Shown: positions 1 through 36,294 of the stretch, piece by piece
Position numbering within the stretch: the stretch's first letter is position 1
Layout of the letters: the number at the start of each line of letters is the position of its first letter
Assembly: GCF_910596095.1 (NCBI RefSeq)
Contig: NC_056545.1
Location: 4,448,001 to 4,512,000 of the forward strand
From: Thunnus maccoyii
Lineage: Eukaryota; Chordata; Actinopteri; Scombriformes; Scombridae
Reading direction: 5' to 3'
DNA: 64,000 nt
The notes under the pieces: generated by a model
Databases searched by the model: none
What the model was told of the DNA's origin: nothing
What the model saw: the letters and a program-made list of their open reading frames with translations, nothing else
Translations under genes and position numbers: made by a program

Positions 1-9566
<9,566 letters not shown>

Positions 9567-12500
9567 TATCCAGTTCACGAATACTCGCTCAAGCCGCACA
9601 CTCAGCTACTAACGCAACTACTTCTGCAAAGGCACTAGTTTGACTTAATACATTTCAAACCCCACCATTGTACTGTAGTACACCAGGACTGCCTGCACTC
9701 CTTGGCATTTTCCTCACACTTTAACTCCTCAGTTAGAAATCTGCTGCCTAAGTGGACCTCTCCACCAATCCAATTCTACTACTGAAGTTTGATGATTTAG
9801 GTTTTTATTGGGTTTGGCTCTTGCCTGGATCTTGTTGAAGTGCTACGCTGCGTCTGTCTACATTTACAGCACTGAGGAAAGAGTGAAAACGTGGAGTAAA
9901 AGCACCAGAAACTGAGGAGGCGCTTCCATGGAAAGAAGTAATCTTATCTATTACTCCTACTGTGTTTACAGCCTCTGCTGATGTTAAGGGTCTGCTACAG
10001 TGTGTGTGTGTGAGTGGCCGTAACAACAGGTTGTATTTATTTTTATGGTTTCGCTGTAAGAGTGATGTGTCGGAGTTGCGTTCCCACCTCCCGTTCATTC
10101 ACTTATCACGCAGACATGAAGGGTTAGGGGGTGCAAATTTAGGTAGTATTAGAAGGAAAAAATGTGAGGAACACATGTGACCTCATTCACATTTGACAGC
10201 TAATTTATATTTTGTTTGGAATAGCCTCTTTTGTTTATACCCAATCAATGTGATAGGTTCTGACTTTTCACCCCTGCTGTTTTTTTTTGTTTTTGTTGTT
10301 GTTGTGGTTTCCTATACATCATCATGTCACCATGGCATCAGTTTGCAGCAACAATCCCACGTTCCTCACCGTGACATCCAGCACAGTTTTAAGGCCCCGG
10401 CTCATTTATTCCCAGTAGCCGTCCCCTTCAGTAAGACTTTTCGTATGCGCAGTGTATCCCACAGAATTAATGCTGCATCCATGTTCCATGGGAAAGATTG
10501 TAAATACAAGCTTCCTACTTGGAAATATTTTTTACTGCCGGTTGAACGTTTTCAGGAATTCGGTTCGGCAATAATTCCCAACGTCTCGAGTTGGAGAATG
10601 GCGGCACCATCAAACTCATGCTTCATTCTCACAAATTGAAGATTTCCATCACATAAGTCACTTTCATGGTTGCTCGTCTTGAAGTACACGTCAAGAAATA
10701 AGTACATGCTGGATTTTGGTTTCCTGTGACATGACATCAACCTAATCACATGGCGAAAACTACACACCGCATTGCTGACAATGTCTGAATAATCACGTAA
10801 AGCCGATATAAGGCAATATATAGCCCTCTGATAGAAAATGTAGTATATTTTGACTAATTCAGATTCAAATTTCTGCTGTATTGTGTCTGTATCATTTGCA
10901 TGTATTTACAGAGAAGAGGGCAAGTTTATTTTTTGCTACTGAGAGACTCATCTTATGAATCCAAAATCTCTTGTTAGATGACACTGGAGCGTTGCAGCTG
11001 CCGTAGAAATGTTGCCTTGCTGACAGCCGGAGCTGATGTGGAGCAGCTAGGGACGACACAGTCACTGAGGGTCACTTACGGTCAAATGTCCAGTGGAAAG
11101 TCTGTCAGATCTGCCCATCAGACCTCAGAGGGGGGTGATAAGAACATGGTAACACCTAATGTAGGTTTAGGTCAGATGATGCCTGGTTGATCTCAGGGCC
11201 AGGTCAGAGCAATAACTTACACCGAGGATTGAAATTTCAGAGCAATTCGCCACAAAAAAAATCAAGTAAATCAGGAGGTATTGTTCCTGAAAAGTGTCTG
11301 TAACATTTGTAAGAGAATGAATGACATCCAGTTACTTTTCTTTGAGGCTCTAGAGATTTATATGCACTTGTGTATGAGGTGTTAACACAGGGCTATAATG
11401 TTTCTAGAGATTTACATCATATTATAGTTTCATCACAAAAAATAGTTTTTAAAATCATATCTAAACTGATAATCCAGACATTGTTGCTTGACTTGAGAGG
11501 ACCATTTTTATCATGCAAAGCTATATTTAATTTCTGTTGGAGTCACAGATGCAGAAAGACATTTATCTTAGAGGCATTTATGAGAGAAAATCAATGTCAC
11601 ATGCTTCACTTTTGAATACAATTAAACAGAAGCTATTATTTTCAAAAAAATATACGCTACAGGGTTAGTTTCACACACATTCTAGACCCTTGGATAATAC
11701 TCTTGGTCATATAAGCTTTATAGTGAACTAACTGATTCAGAATGCATTAATGGGCTTTTTTCTGTCCTGCAAATTTAATCTATGCAAAAGGGGCTGCCGT
11801 GCATGTATACAAGACTAATGTCAAGTCATATCAAATTCAAGTCTCAGTACGTTGCTTTGTTTCTGAATGTTTTGGGACCCTACGTTTATTTCTACTGTAC
11901 ATTTCTACGGGGACTCCACACCACAAATCATCACACAAGTCTCGTGTTGCATTCCAGTCGAGTAGGAAGTCGAAAAATTGTTTGCTTGTTTTTTTAGATT
12001 TACCTCACAGGTGCTTTGATGAATTCAAAATGAAGTAGTGCTGAATTAACAAGTGTATATTGATCATTATTAACAATCTGTGTAAAGATCGTAGAGTACT
12101 CATTTACAACAGCGGCTCAGTTGACAAATCTGACTGAGTTTCCCCTGTTCGGATGCTGACCAGAAAGGGCTGTCACCTTTTCAAAAAAAAAAAAATCAAG
12201 TTTGAATGCAACTCACATACCCTCAGTAACCCACAGACTTTTGTTGCTGTGTGTAAAGGCAGTTGCATTTTTAAAAGGCAGCTTAGCTACTTCTGACAGC
12301 CCTAACTTTATCCGCCATTTTTGTGTCTTTGGTTTTGAAATCCAAAATGTCCAGACCACCCAGCACGGTTCACTAGTTTCCTCCATTTTCTGTAATATAG
12401 AGAAAAATTGCCGACTTTACTGATAGGATTAAAATGACGCTTCATTTCACAAACGTGGTGCTTATACACTGTGAATTTCAAATTCAGACAAACCATTATG

Positions 12501-13180
12501 GCTCAAATAATCTTAAAAAAATCCACATTCAAATAGTAGTTCAACTTTCTAGTAAAAAAAAATGACAGTCTTTCAATTTTCAAATACATTTTTTTTTCTT
12601 GTGGGAAGTCAAATTTTCAACTTTCTGGCATATATGGAACCATCAAGACTGCTGCAAAGACCAGAGTCCAGTGTTGCACTTTTGGGTTCTGCCGTGTCAT
12701 CATGCCCTATTAGTAGGGATCTGATTAGTTTCAGCACCCCCTGAATAGCGAACACATTGGTATCCAGCACCTAGTGGGAACAGAAGTGTAGGGAAAAGGT
12801 GATGAGTCATCTTGCTGGTAGCCTGCCTGACCAGCAACGTGAGGATGAGGGAGTAAGGAGAGCCGGGGTGCTGAATGATGGGTTTGTTTGTCTGGCTTGG
12901 CTGGAGACCAGGAGAGTGCAGGGCTCTTTTGTCCGTGGCTCACCAGGCCACTGTTACTGGAAACATCCCAGGCTTTTTGTTCTGCTCTCTGTCTTTCTTT
13001 CAGCTGAGCTCTCCCACGGTTTTTCTACTTTCCCGTCCAGCCTCGGCCTCTTGCATCCACTTGTCTGCAGGGATAAATGAAACGTTGGTTATCTATGACC
13101 TCCAATCACCAGGTCTCTTGGCTGATGTGTTCTGCAATGATTGAAAGTTGCTGAGAGAGTTAGCAGAGCAGAGTGAGCCG

Positions 13181-13206
13181 CCCCCCCCCCCCCCCCCCCC
13201 CCCCCC
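13181..13206. repeat. Poly-C homopolymer (C26)
   Basis: Twenty-six consecutive C residues follow gagccg and precede ggcctctc. The length is probably polymorphic and may be affected by sequencing error. A second, 14-base C run lies at 16559-16572. Confidence 0.95.
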
Positions 13207-13918
13207 GGCCTCTCTGCTGCCATCTGTTGTCAGGATTATCTGCTTGTCCAACTCAGCAGTTTAAAGGCAGGGCCAGTCAAGATTAGTAGGGCTAGGTGGG
13301 CATTTCCTATTGATACTGTTCATGTCTTTTTATGTAGTTGCTACCTTGAGATAAATTAATCTCAGTTTTCAGCCACCTTGACCTCACCCTACACCAAATA
13401 CACTGGAAAAACTGACATATATACGTTTGTTTTAATGCTTTTGGATTGGTTTCACAGAAAAATATTTGAAACAGCATGTAGACCATGATGGGACAAACCT
13501 TTTTGAGGAGGTGGAGTAGTTCCTGACCGTAAAATAAAGTCTGTCATAACAGTTTGAGCTTGACTTTCCCTAGAACTGCTTCATAGCTTTTCAAAAAGTC
13601 AATGAGTCACTGAATTCGGTAGGTTTATTTGACAGACAGTTAGGGAAACCGTCCAATAGAGGGAATGTAATTGGAGGTAATGTAATCGAAGGTTCACTGC
13701 GCTGGATCTGTAAGATTTTAACAGCGGTCTCTAGATGTTGCTCTAAAATCATGGTATTAAAACAGAAAACCCAACATTGCACCCCCTTTTTTTTCTCCTT
13801 TAGATTTAATCATCAAAAGTTCCCACTTTTTGATTGCAACAGCTTTTCTAAAGCAGTGTGTTCTTTCTTTCTTTTCATCTTTGGCCTGCTGGTAATTAAG
13901 AAAGCTAAATTATATATT

Positions 13919-13922
<4 letters not shown>

Positions 13923-13949
<27 letters not shown>
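13923..13949. repeat. (TG)n microsatellite
   Basis: About thirteen TG dinucleotides without interruption. Confidence 0.95.
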
Positions 13950-15049
13950 CCAAAATTCAGATGTTATTTCTGTACTTCCAACATAACATTCATATCAAAT
14001 CTAGAGACACTGACTTGCCAATACCTGATTAAAAACAAACTAACTAATATCCAATGAATTGTTGTAACCAGAAATCAGCCCAGAGGTTGTTTCATTGACC
14101 TGACTACAGTGTTTAGTTCTTGTGAGGTTCATATCCAATTAAGGGACGACAAGCCACGTTAATTCCACTGCTAGGAGTCTGGATCACTGCCACATACAAC
14201 AGCATCTGATCCTTAACCTGCAAATCCCTCAGTAAGACACATGAAAGGTTCAAAGCATGCGGACTACACATATATTAACAGGTGTATTTGTCACTTGATA
14301 GATTATTAATGTAGGAAGTCTTAAGTTCATCCTCTTTGCTCAGGGTTTGATGAAGTATGATAAAGTTGCTAACACATGTATGTATAATGTAGAGGTTTAT
14401 TGTAAGATGATGAAACTGAGGTTATGAGAGTTATTTTGAACATGATCACATCTAGAATGGTATGCTGTTTTCTTTTCTATATGGTGTTTTTAAAGCATTT
14501 TTTTCTTATTGATTTTTCTTCTATTTATGCTTTCTGACATGGCTTGTGATACTTAACTACTAAGGGTTGGTAAACCAAAGACTGTCAGGCACTTTAGTTA
14601 ATCATAGTAACTGTTGTGATATATATAAAAAAAAATCTATTTGATTTTCAGTATTTTAGAACAGCTTTAGATTGTTTGACTTCATAGCTGAGTGACCCAC
14701 TTCTCACACATAACCCACATAACTGCCCTCCAGTCTTATCCTCTTTCTTTTGATCCCAGGAAGTGACCAACTTGTTGGGTTTGTGATGGATGTTTCCTCT
14801 GAAGATATATTGGTGGAGGAAATGCTTGCTTGCTGTTTAGTTGATTCTCCACTAACACACACCCTACATGTTGCTTGTGTTGAAGTCACTGACATTTTGC
14901 TCTGTAATTTTAGCTCATTGGTTGTGAAACTACATAATGCTTTTTTTTTTTGGCCACACTAAGGCTAAAAAAACGTTTGATTCTTTCCTATCCCTTGCCT
15001 TTATCAGCTGTTGGATGGGAATATGGATACCAAAATTAGCAGGTGTATA

Positions 15050-15890
15050 CGTTATCGTATACTGTAGCACTACAGACTACATGCTAACACTTTATCTTAC
15101 ACTGCAGAGTGATAATAAGCTCCAAGCTAACACTGGTACTTAACTTCAAGCCATAGACTATATAAATTTCTAAATACTGTATATTACAGTCTATGCTGCA
15201 AGCCAACACCTCATCACATACTATTATAGCTGTCCCCATGCTAACACATAAGCATAGGCCTATGCTAAGTGTAGCAACAGTTGACTTCTTGCTAACATTA
15301 CTATTAAGTATTAGCATAGAGTGAGATTTCACTCTATGGTAAAACTTAAGCACATACTACTGTATGTTGAGTGGTTGTAAATTAAATGCTAACACTATCT
15401 TTTGAGCTATAGTAGGCCCCAAGATAACACTTCATATACGCTAACTGGTAGTTTACTCCACGCCAACACCTTATCACATATCATGTTAGGTAGTAGCAGT
15501 TGGCTCCATGGTAACATGTTAGCATAGGCCTATGCTAAGTTTAGCATTGGTTAGCTTCTTGCTAACATTATTTGAGTGAGATTTTTCTCCATGGAACCAC
15601 TTAAGCACATGTTACTGTATGTTGAGTGGTTGTAAACTAAATGCTAACACTGCATTTCAAGTCGCACTAAGCTCCAAGCTAACACTTCATATATGCTAAG
15701 TGACAGTTTGCTCCCTGCTAACATGTTAGCATAGGCCTTCGCTAAGTTGAGCAATAGTTACCTTCTTGGTAACATTATTTTGAGTGAGATTTCACTTCAA
15801 GCTACCACTTAGTGATAGAAGGCTTCATGCTAACACTTTAGCATAGGTCTTCACTACATTGAGGCTACTGACGCTGACATTTTAGTATCA
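15050..15890. repeat. Degenerate tandem array built on 'gctaacac' and a palindromic core
   Basis: Short phrases recur in order through about 840 bp: 'catgctaacac', 'agcataggcctatgctaagt' (15251, 15521, variants at 15728 and 15840), 'cttcttgctaacatta', 'gagtgagatttcactc' and 'tactgtatgttgagtggttg' (two copies about 260 bp apart). Spacings of the core are about 270, 207 and 112 bp, so this is a decayed complex minisatellite rather than a clean satellite. The core AGCATAGGCCTATGCT is a perfect 16-bp palindrome. Confidence 0.75.
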
Positions 15891-16780
15891 GCAATTACTG
15901 ACGCAGCTGCATTCTCATTTGAAGATATCTTTAATCAGTGTTTTGAAAAGCTGGTGCATGCTCCTCTGATTTTATGCCCATAGTTAAAGCTAAATGGGTA
16001 TCTGCTAGTAAAGATTTTTACACCTTGTAATTATAAAACAATAATTATTTTGTTAGCTTATTATGACGTCAACTCCCATGAGGTTTTGACAGCCCTCTGG
16101 TGCGTCTAAAGACACATCTATGGGAGATGTTGCTTGTCAGAAATGCAGATTAAAGAAATCATCAGTGAGAAGAAGCATTGAGGAACAGAGGAAATAATAA
16201 ATGGGCCTGTTTGCTGTTTTGAAGCCAGCAAACATCTTTGACAAAAGAAGAGCTCCCTAATACACTGTTTGGATTACATTTCATGAAAATGTTATCATTT
16301 TTATTTTGTCTAAAAATATATGTGAAAATATCTTTTTAGAGATGTAAATAGCACAATAATCAACAGCAATTTTGGTGTCTATGTTCTCATCATTTAAAGG
16401 GTAAGTTGACAAAGGCACATATTAATTCCTTTTTGACTTTTACATTCAAAAATAACAAACCAGTATACTGAACAGTATGAAGATAAGACACATTTAGATC
16501 ATACATGTGTCTGGAGTTGCTGTGGATTGATGAGATGTGAATGGGGATGATAATTGCACCCCCCCCCCCCCCTCGTGGCACTTTTTGTATAATTTAGCTG
16601 CTTTGTATTTTCACATATGCTTTCAGGGTTGTTCCCTTCTTTGTGGGTAGTGACAGGATTTGGGCTGGGCTGGTGGTGGGGTGTAAGGCCGAAATTAATG
16701 AAGTTAGAACGGGTTTAAAAATTGTGGCCTAATGCTACGTTCATGCCATGTTAGATGTAAATATGAGCTGCTGGATGGAC

Positions 16781-17186
16781 AGTAACATGCTGGGATCAGA
16801 CTACACAATATCATTCCCAAGAGTTGCCTGTGGAATAAAAATGAGCGTCAGGCCTGACAATTGCTCTTTTTATTCCATGGAGTGTGTCATGCGGAAGGCA
16901 AAAAGACTTGCATGTCTGACATTTTTGGCCTTTTCTCGCCCACCAGTTTGACAACTTCTACGATGTGTTTGTGATTTTGACCCAAAGGAGCAGAGAGCAA
17001 CAGAGTTAGTCCTGAAATCGACCCCTGGCACCTTCTTTCCAATCACCTATGTAGGTCACGCAAAGTCATGAAAACTGGCAATGACTGATTGGGGTCCAAT
17101 GTACAGTCTGCGTTGTTTCTTGAATCTGACACAGTAACCATCTTGACAGGCATAAATACTGTGTAGTCTGATCCCGGCATTGTTAC
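16781..17186. mobile_element. MITE-like element with about 30-bp inverted repeats
   Basis: The text atgctgggatcagactacac at 16787 recurs in reverse complement at 17156-17180 (gtgtagtctgatcccggcat). The arms are about 30 bp with a few mismatches and lie about 345 bp apart. No ORF is maintained. I could not identify a target-site duplication, so the superfamily is open. Confidence 0.55.
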
Positions 17187-18426
17187 TTATTACAAATGGA
17201 ACATGTAATTTTTAAAGTTTTTTTTTTTTTGCCACTTAATTGATATTAATTGCAAAATGTTTCACACAGAAAGAAATGCACAGAGATCACTAGTAAAAGG
17301 ATTTTAAGTTATAATCACACATATACAGCTCTACTGACATCTAAAGTGACTTCTGCTTCACTTTGTTCATTATGGATTTTAAATTTATTAATAAATATAA
17401 TTATGAGTGGGGTGTTCTATTGATTTTAAACGTCAAAATTCTGTTAGATTTGCTCTGATATGATGTGAATGCGGCATTAGGCTGATGGAAAATGCACAAA
17501 CGTGACTGAAACATTTGAGCGTTCAGATTTTTTGTTTTTTAATTTTTTCTTTTTTTGGATGAGCTTGCGCTGCAAAAACTGTGTTGCTGGGACTGATTTT
17601 TGATCTGTGGGCAGTGAACCAAATTTGGTCTCCAGTGCCTTGTGAAGAATCTATTTGTGATACCCACAAAACAGAGTGTGAAAGAACTAAGATGGCAGGC
17701 AGTGTTTACAGGTTGTGGCTGTATTTATCATGTTTATCAATGTATCATCATATCCTTAAACTCTCATTATTTGTTTCAAAAATCATATTTATATTTTAAC
17801 AGGTTGAAACTATGTGAAACAAATTGCTATGCATTCACTGCTAGAATGAGAATAAAAACCTGTCCTGTGATCCTGTTGAAATTATTAGCAAGTTTAAGGC
17901 CTTTATATTAATATTTTGTAGTATTTCATATTTTGTAGCATTTAAATCCCATCATTTTGTTTTTCTTAATGGATACACATCATTTAAGGTTGATACCCTT
18001 TAAATTGCAGATATATTGTAGTCTTGACTTTGTTTGCTGTGTTTCTGTTGTTTGTTTTTTAGACCTGTCATCTGTTAGTTCAGTGGATGTGTTTTTGGAG
18101 ATTTGAATCTTGACCTGCTGTCCATATCACTCACCGTTCCGCCATATGGGTGTGTAACTGACTTAAATGCAGCACCTTCACAACCTTTAACACTTCCTGC
18201 CCCATATTATTTTTGATAGCATTCTAATTTTTCATACATATATATCAGGTTTGATGCATCTGTCCTTTTTTGTAGCGTGACCCTTTTTTTGAGGAAATTT
18301 CCTATCTGAAAAGAGACTGGACTGTTTTATGAAGAAAAAAAAAACAACTTAAGACTATTGTAATGATGTAAGAGGAGTTATGTACTGTAGCTGCAACTTG
18401 TGAGTTCAGAGCACCCCTTTAAAATT

Positions 18427-18432
18427 CAATAA
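18427..18432 (+). terminator. Poly(A) signal AATAAA, candidate distal end of tlcd3a
   Basis: AATAAA in aattcaataaacttg, followed within 50 bases by a T-rich stretch (tcagttttattttccttgtc). It belongs to a + strand transcript; tlcd3a is the only upstream candidate. Assignment is inference. Confidence 0.35.
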
Positions 18433-18450
18433 ACTTGATTTGATAGACTG

Positions 18451-21400
18451 TTTTGAACAAGTCTCAGTTTTATTTTCCTTGTCTTGTTATCTGTGTCTCT
18501 GCAAATCTGAAACTTTTATCCAGATTGACAGTTTTCATGCAGGATTTATTTTAAAAAACCCTGAAAAGTTGGCTAAATATCCAACAATCAATGTGAAAAA
18601 AACTTATTTTAGTATTATTTTTCAAAAGTTTAACACTCAACAAAAAGGGGCAATGACAAAAAAACACACCAACTGTCATCTATCAGATTCAGTTGTTGCT
18701 AAATCCTGATTGGTGCAGTGAAGTATGTGACATCATGTTTTTCCAACTGAGACCCGCCCACTTCAAACCGTTCAGAAGAGCAGAGAAAAACACAAATGAA
18801 GAAATCCCTCATGTGAATAACCAAAACTGTTACAACTTTGTGAGAATAACATATTTTAATGTAGGATCCAGTTACACACATAAGAAGATGATTAAAAAAA
18901 ATAAGTTTTCGGGGGCCTTTAAAGTTGTTTTACATTATTTTTTAGTATACAAGGATATCATTAGCCTGAAAATCAGACTGAAATACCATTTCGTTTCACT
19001 TCATTCATTCAGCCTGACCGTGCTCATGTTAGCTGATTTCCGTTCGGAACGGTATTTTATTATGTTTTGCCCCATAACCAATAAGCAGAAAGTGATTTAT
19101 CCATCCACAAGTGTCATTTTCAGTCAAAACAGAGACTGCAGTTGTGGTTTCTAGGAACAGTTTATCAAGACGATTGAAGAAAAACGTTGATTTAAGAGTG
19201 TTTTTTTATGAAAGTAGACCAACACCAACTTTTACAAATGTGTCTCTGTTGGCTCTGTAGCTACAACGGAAGACAACGTCCCCGTTCTTAATCCCGCCCA
19301 CAAAGTTCTGATTGGATGATTGTTTCTCCAAATAGTTGAAACAGTCGTCAATGAGCACAACATCAGATATATTAAAATCGCTGAGCAAATGGGAGATGCA
19401 GACAGCGAATTAGAGGTCTGCAAGAGTCTGTTTCGTTTGTTTGTTTGTTTTTTCCTCTAGAAAGGAAAAATGACAATAATACTAAAAATATTGTCAATAA
19501 TGTTTGTGGAAATAAGATTATGTAGTCCCCATTATTAGGTAAAGTCATGTCATGAATATTTATGCAAAAAGGGGTCACAATCTATTTCTACGTGCATGCC
19601 ATGCAGCAGAATATCATGGCATGCACTAATCTAGAGTTTTAGTGTGGAAACTAACACCTGGACCAGTAAGACAATAAGACACAATATATGTGGTGCTACA
19701 AGATGTCAAAACTTCAGTATTTTTAAAGGTAAAGACATTTAAATGGCCATTGTGAAAGAATTTGAGGAACAAACGGAGAAATAAGCCCTGAGTCCACTGT
19801 CATCATCTCTGTGTGCTTTAAATAAAAGTGATTTACATTTTCTGCTCACATGTTTTCCTCTTTTTTAAAAAAAAATTTAGTGTGTGCATTAACAGCGTGT
19901 GTATGTTCTGCGTCTAGTCATGGTGTAGTTCTTCTTTCGGCTGTAATGTGAAGTCATGGCCACCCGGAGGCACTGTTGGCTCAAGCCGAGGCTGAGCTGC
20001 TCAGCTGCTGGAGTGAAGAGGATCCTCCTACACAGAGAGGTGGATGGTGGTGCTGTAAGATCATCCTGCTTCTCTCTTTCTACTCTTGTCATAATCTGCT
20101 TTAACTGAAGGAGAGAGGACACAAATTTCATATGTTTATCTGGTCAAAATGTCCAAAATGCTTCTTGCAAGTGTAAAATGAGTTACAATGCTGAAATCTG
20201 TGGGTAGAATAAACCGGACTATATTTCTTAACATTTTGGCTAAATAGCAACCTACAAATAACTACCATAGCTTTATTATTTGAAGTTATATATAATCTCA
20301 GCCCATGCAACAACATGTTACAAGCTGTTTCACATGAATCTTTGAAAACTTTGAAGGCTTATATGACCTCCTGAATTCAAGAAAAACACAGAAGTGGGTT
20401 TAGACTCTTCATGTTAATGTAAGTAGGAAAAATATCAGCCTCCATTAAAAGATGAAATGCAATCTGAATTCGTCTTTACGGCTCATGTGGATATCTATAA
20501 GTTTCAGGTCCACTGTAGTGTGACCTTGGGTACTGTAATTTATTATTTTATACATTCATCAATATCTGCCTATTCTGAGTTTGCCAACGTTGCAAGTAAC
20601 GAAAAAGGAAGGAGTGTTTCATTGTCTTTTCAGTATTCCTGTGGCCACATCTGTAAAGTTATTCGCTTACTGTTAAGAGTGGGAAAACGTGCTATTTTCA
20701 GGTGTAAAGTGCTCTGCAACTTAAACAAAGCACATGCAAATGGACAAAACACAAGAAAATTAAGAGCACATCTGCAACATTTTGACATGGTGTCACATTT
20801 AGGAAAAAACAACAGCTGAAATTAAATAAAAAGCAAGAAAATTAAAAAATACATAAAGAAATGTAAATGTACAACACCAGTAAACACATAAATGCTGTAA
20901 GTTGTACACAACTAAAAGTAACTGAGATGCAACACACTGTAAAGTGATTTCCAGGAGACTAGATGAACAGATGAACATGTCTGGATGCACGATTCTGTAC
21001 TGGCAAATGAGCTAACGATGTTTATTTTAGTTTTAACATTACTGGGGATATTGCTCTATACCTAATATAAGCCTTTTAGTAATTACTAGCGTGTTCATCT
21101 GTTATCTTAATGCAACATGTGTTGTCAAAGTGGTGAAGATGTTTTTATTTACCTTTTTTAGTCTTGGATTTAATGACAAAAACAACAGATCTAAGGGTCT
21201 TTAGGTTTTAATTGGTGTAAGTTTAATTACTGCATGCCAGTTTCACACACTAGGTGTGTATAAGTCCTCAAAGAACTCTTCAAATCTTAAATTCAAAATC
21301 TTCAAGTTGCAGTATAATATCACAGCTTTAATCTAGAGATACATTACCTTGTTGAAACAATTTTTCAAAAATCTTTGCCTCTTCCTTGTGCATCTTTAAA

Positions 21401-21926
21401 GTATTATAAAAATATCCCTTGTTGCTCAGGTTATGCTTTGTTACTGATCTAATCTTCCTCTTGTTCAAGCTTCTTTAAGAATAAAATTGGTCTTCTCTTT
21501 GACTAGTGGAAGTCATGACAGCGCCCCAGAGAAACTGCAGTCACACTGTCTGCTATCAGTTTTATCAGCAGCAAAGACAAGACAAAAACATGAATAATAC
21601 TGGCCCCTCCCTCCCCATTTGATCTTTTCCCGCCCCCTTTACGTCCCAAAATACAGAGTCGAACCTGTTGCTCCCAAGCTTAGGAGTCACAGATAGCTTA
21701 GACAACACACAGAGCAGGGGCAGCAGGGGTGAACTTCCAGGAAAACACACAGTAGGTTCACAACCAAACAGGAAGATGGAACAAAATCATCTGTCACTTC
21801 AAATGGATTACTTAGAAAGGTTGGTTTGATCACTCTTCAACTCCTGCACGCACTGAGAACCTGATCTGCCTGTGCAGTACATAATCTCTTTTCCCAAGAT
21901 GACATTATGCATGAGTTTTCCGTGGT
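18451..21926. other. Intergenic stretch between tlcd3a and smtnl2
   Basis: No gene recognised. Segments near 18700-18925 (accgttcagaagagcagaga, ending gggggcctttaa) and 19225-19345 resemble interspersed fish repeats by texture. The 153-residue ORF at 18693-19154 has low-complexity composition and no family likeness. A palindrome ccgttcggaacgg lies near 19040. Confidence 0.45.
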
Positions 21927-21936
21927 TTATAAATAA
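21927..21936 (+). promoter_or_regulatory. TATA-like / MEF2-type element upstream of smtnl2
   Basis: The decamer TTATAAATAA fits the MEF2 consensus YTAWWWWTAR exactly and also contains TATAAA. It lies about 330 bp upstream of the smtnl2 start codon. Smoothelin-like genes are expressed in muscle, so a MEF2 site used as an unusual TATA box is plausible. The transcription start is not shown, and an acceptor-like 'gaaacacag' just before the start codon leaves open a spliced 5' UTR. Confidence 0.35.
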
Positions 21937-22266
21937 CAACTGCTCTTGCTTTGACCAGATGAGAGGAGAGAGTAAGAGAACACGCACGTTGAAAGAAGTC
22001 CTCCATGGAGCTTGATGGTACTTTAATGAGTTGCTGCCAAGGAATTCTTCTCCAACCCCGTCCGTCCTTTAAAACCCTTTTACATCTTCAGCGTTGCTGG
22101 AATATTGGCATGGAACACTGGAGATATCTTTGAAAAAATTTCAAAAGAAAAGCATTATAAAAGAACAAACTGACGGAGTGAAAGACAAGAAAAATAGAAC
22201 GTTTTGTTTCTGCGATCCAACCACCCCATTACTCATTTTAGTTGAAACACAGGGGTGGTGAGAGCC

Positions 22267-35930
<13,664 letters not shown>

Positions 35931-36294
35931 TAACTCTGTATCAGAGTAGATTTACAAAGTACACATTCTCCTTTGACTCCCTGTATTGCTGTTGGTAACC
36001 ACAGTGTGTCGTGAACACTTTAAATAAGCTGACTAATGAGGAACCCAGAATCTTAAAATCACATTAACAATGACTTTGGGGTTTGACAAATATATTTCTC
36101 TGCCAAATCATATACATATTGATCGATTTTATACTGTGTGTGTTCACCATTTTCCCCCATTTCATCTCTCATCAGAGTGACTGACACTGATACTTAAAAA
36201 TCAATGGCCGTAATCAAAGGAAGAAAGATTACTACTGTGGAGATGCTTCAGTTAAAATGAACAGGAGGTTTGCCTAAGTCTTGCAATGTGGCAA

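Larger units (their letters stand above)
9567..18450 (+). other. Possible long tlcd3a 3' UTR, otherwise intergenic sequence
   Basis: No coding exon is recognisable between the tlcd3a stop and the smtnl2 promoter. A good poly(A) signal (AATAAA at 18427-18432) is followed by T/GT-rich sequence. I saw no stronger candidate just after the stop codon. Either tlcd3a has a 3' UTR of nearly 9 kb or an earlier signal was missed and this is intergenic. The stretch holds a C26 run (13181-13206), a TG microsatellite (13923-13949), a degenerate repeat array (15050-15890), a C14 run (16559-16572) and an inverted-repeat element (16781-17186). Confidence 0.3.

Noticed and set aside
10193..10639. 148-residue ORF after tlcd3a, with a locally GC-richer stretch
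   Set aside because: I considered a missed gene or exon. The translation has no domain and the segment looks like an interspersed repeat or UTR.
12799..13144. Candidate exon after a pyrimidine tract near 13000
   Set aside because: The two overlapping ORFs have no family likeness and no matching donor in phase. It is more likely chance in a T/C-rich segment.
15251..15859. Regularly spaced palindromic repeats resembling a CRISPR array
   Set aside because: Spacings are uneven (about 270, 207 and 112 bp), the intervening sequences are themselves repeated, and this is a vertebrate genome. It is a degenerate minisatellite.
18693..19154. 153-residue + strand ORF
   Set aside because: It lies in repeat-like intergenic sequence and has a random-looking, Lys/Phe/Ser-rich translation without motif.
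22255..22266. Upstream GTG start for smtnl2
   Set aside because: It would only add four residues. The ATG at 22267 has a good Kozak context and eukaryotic initiation at GTG is not expected.
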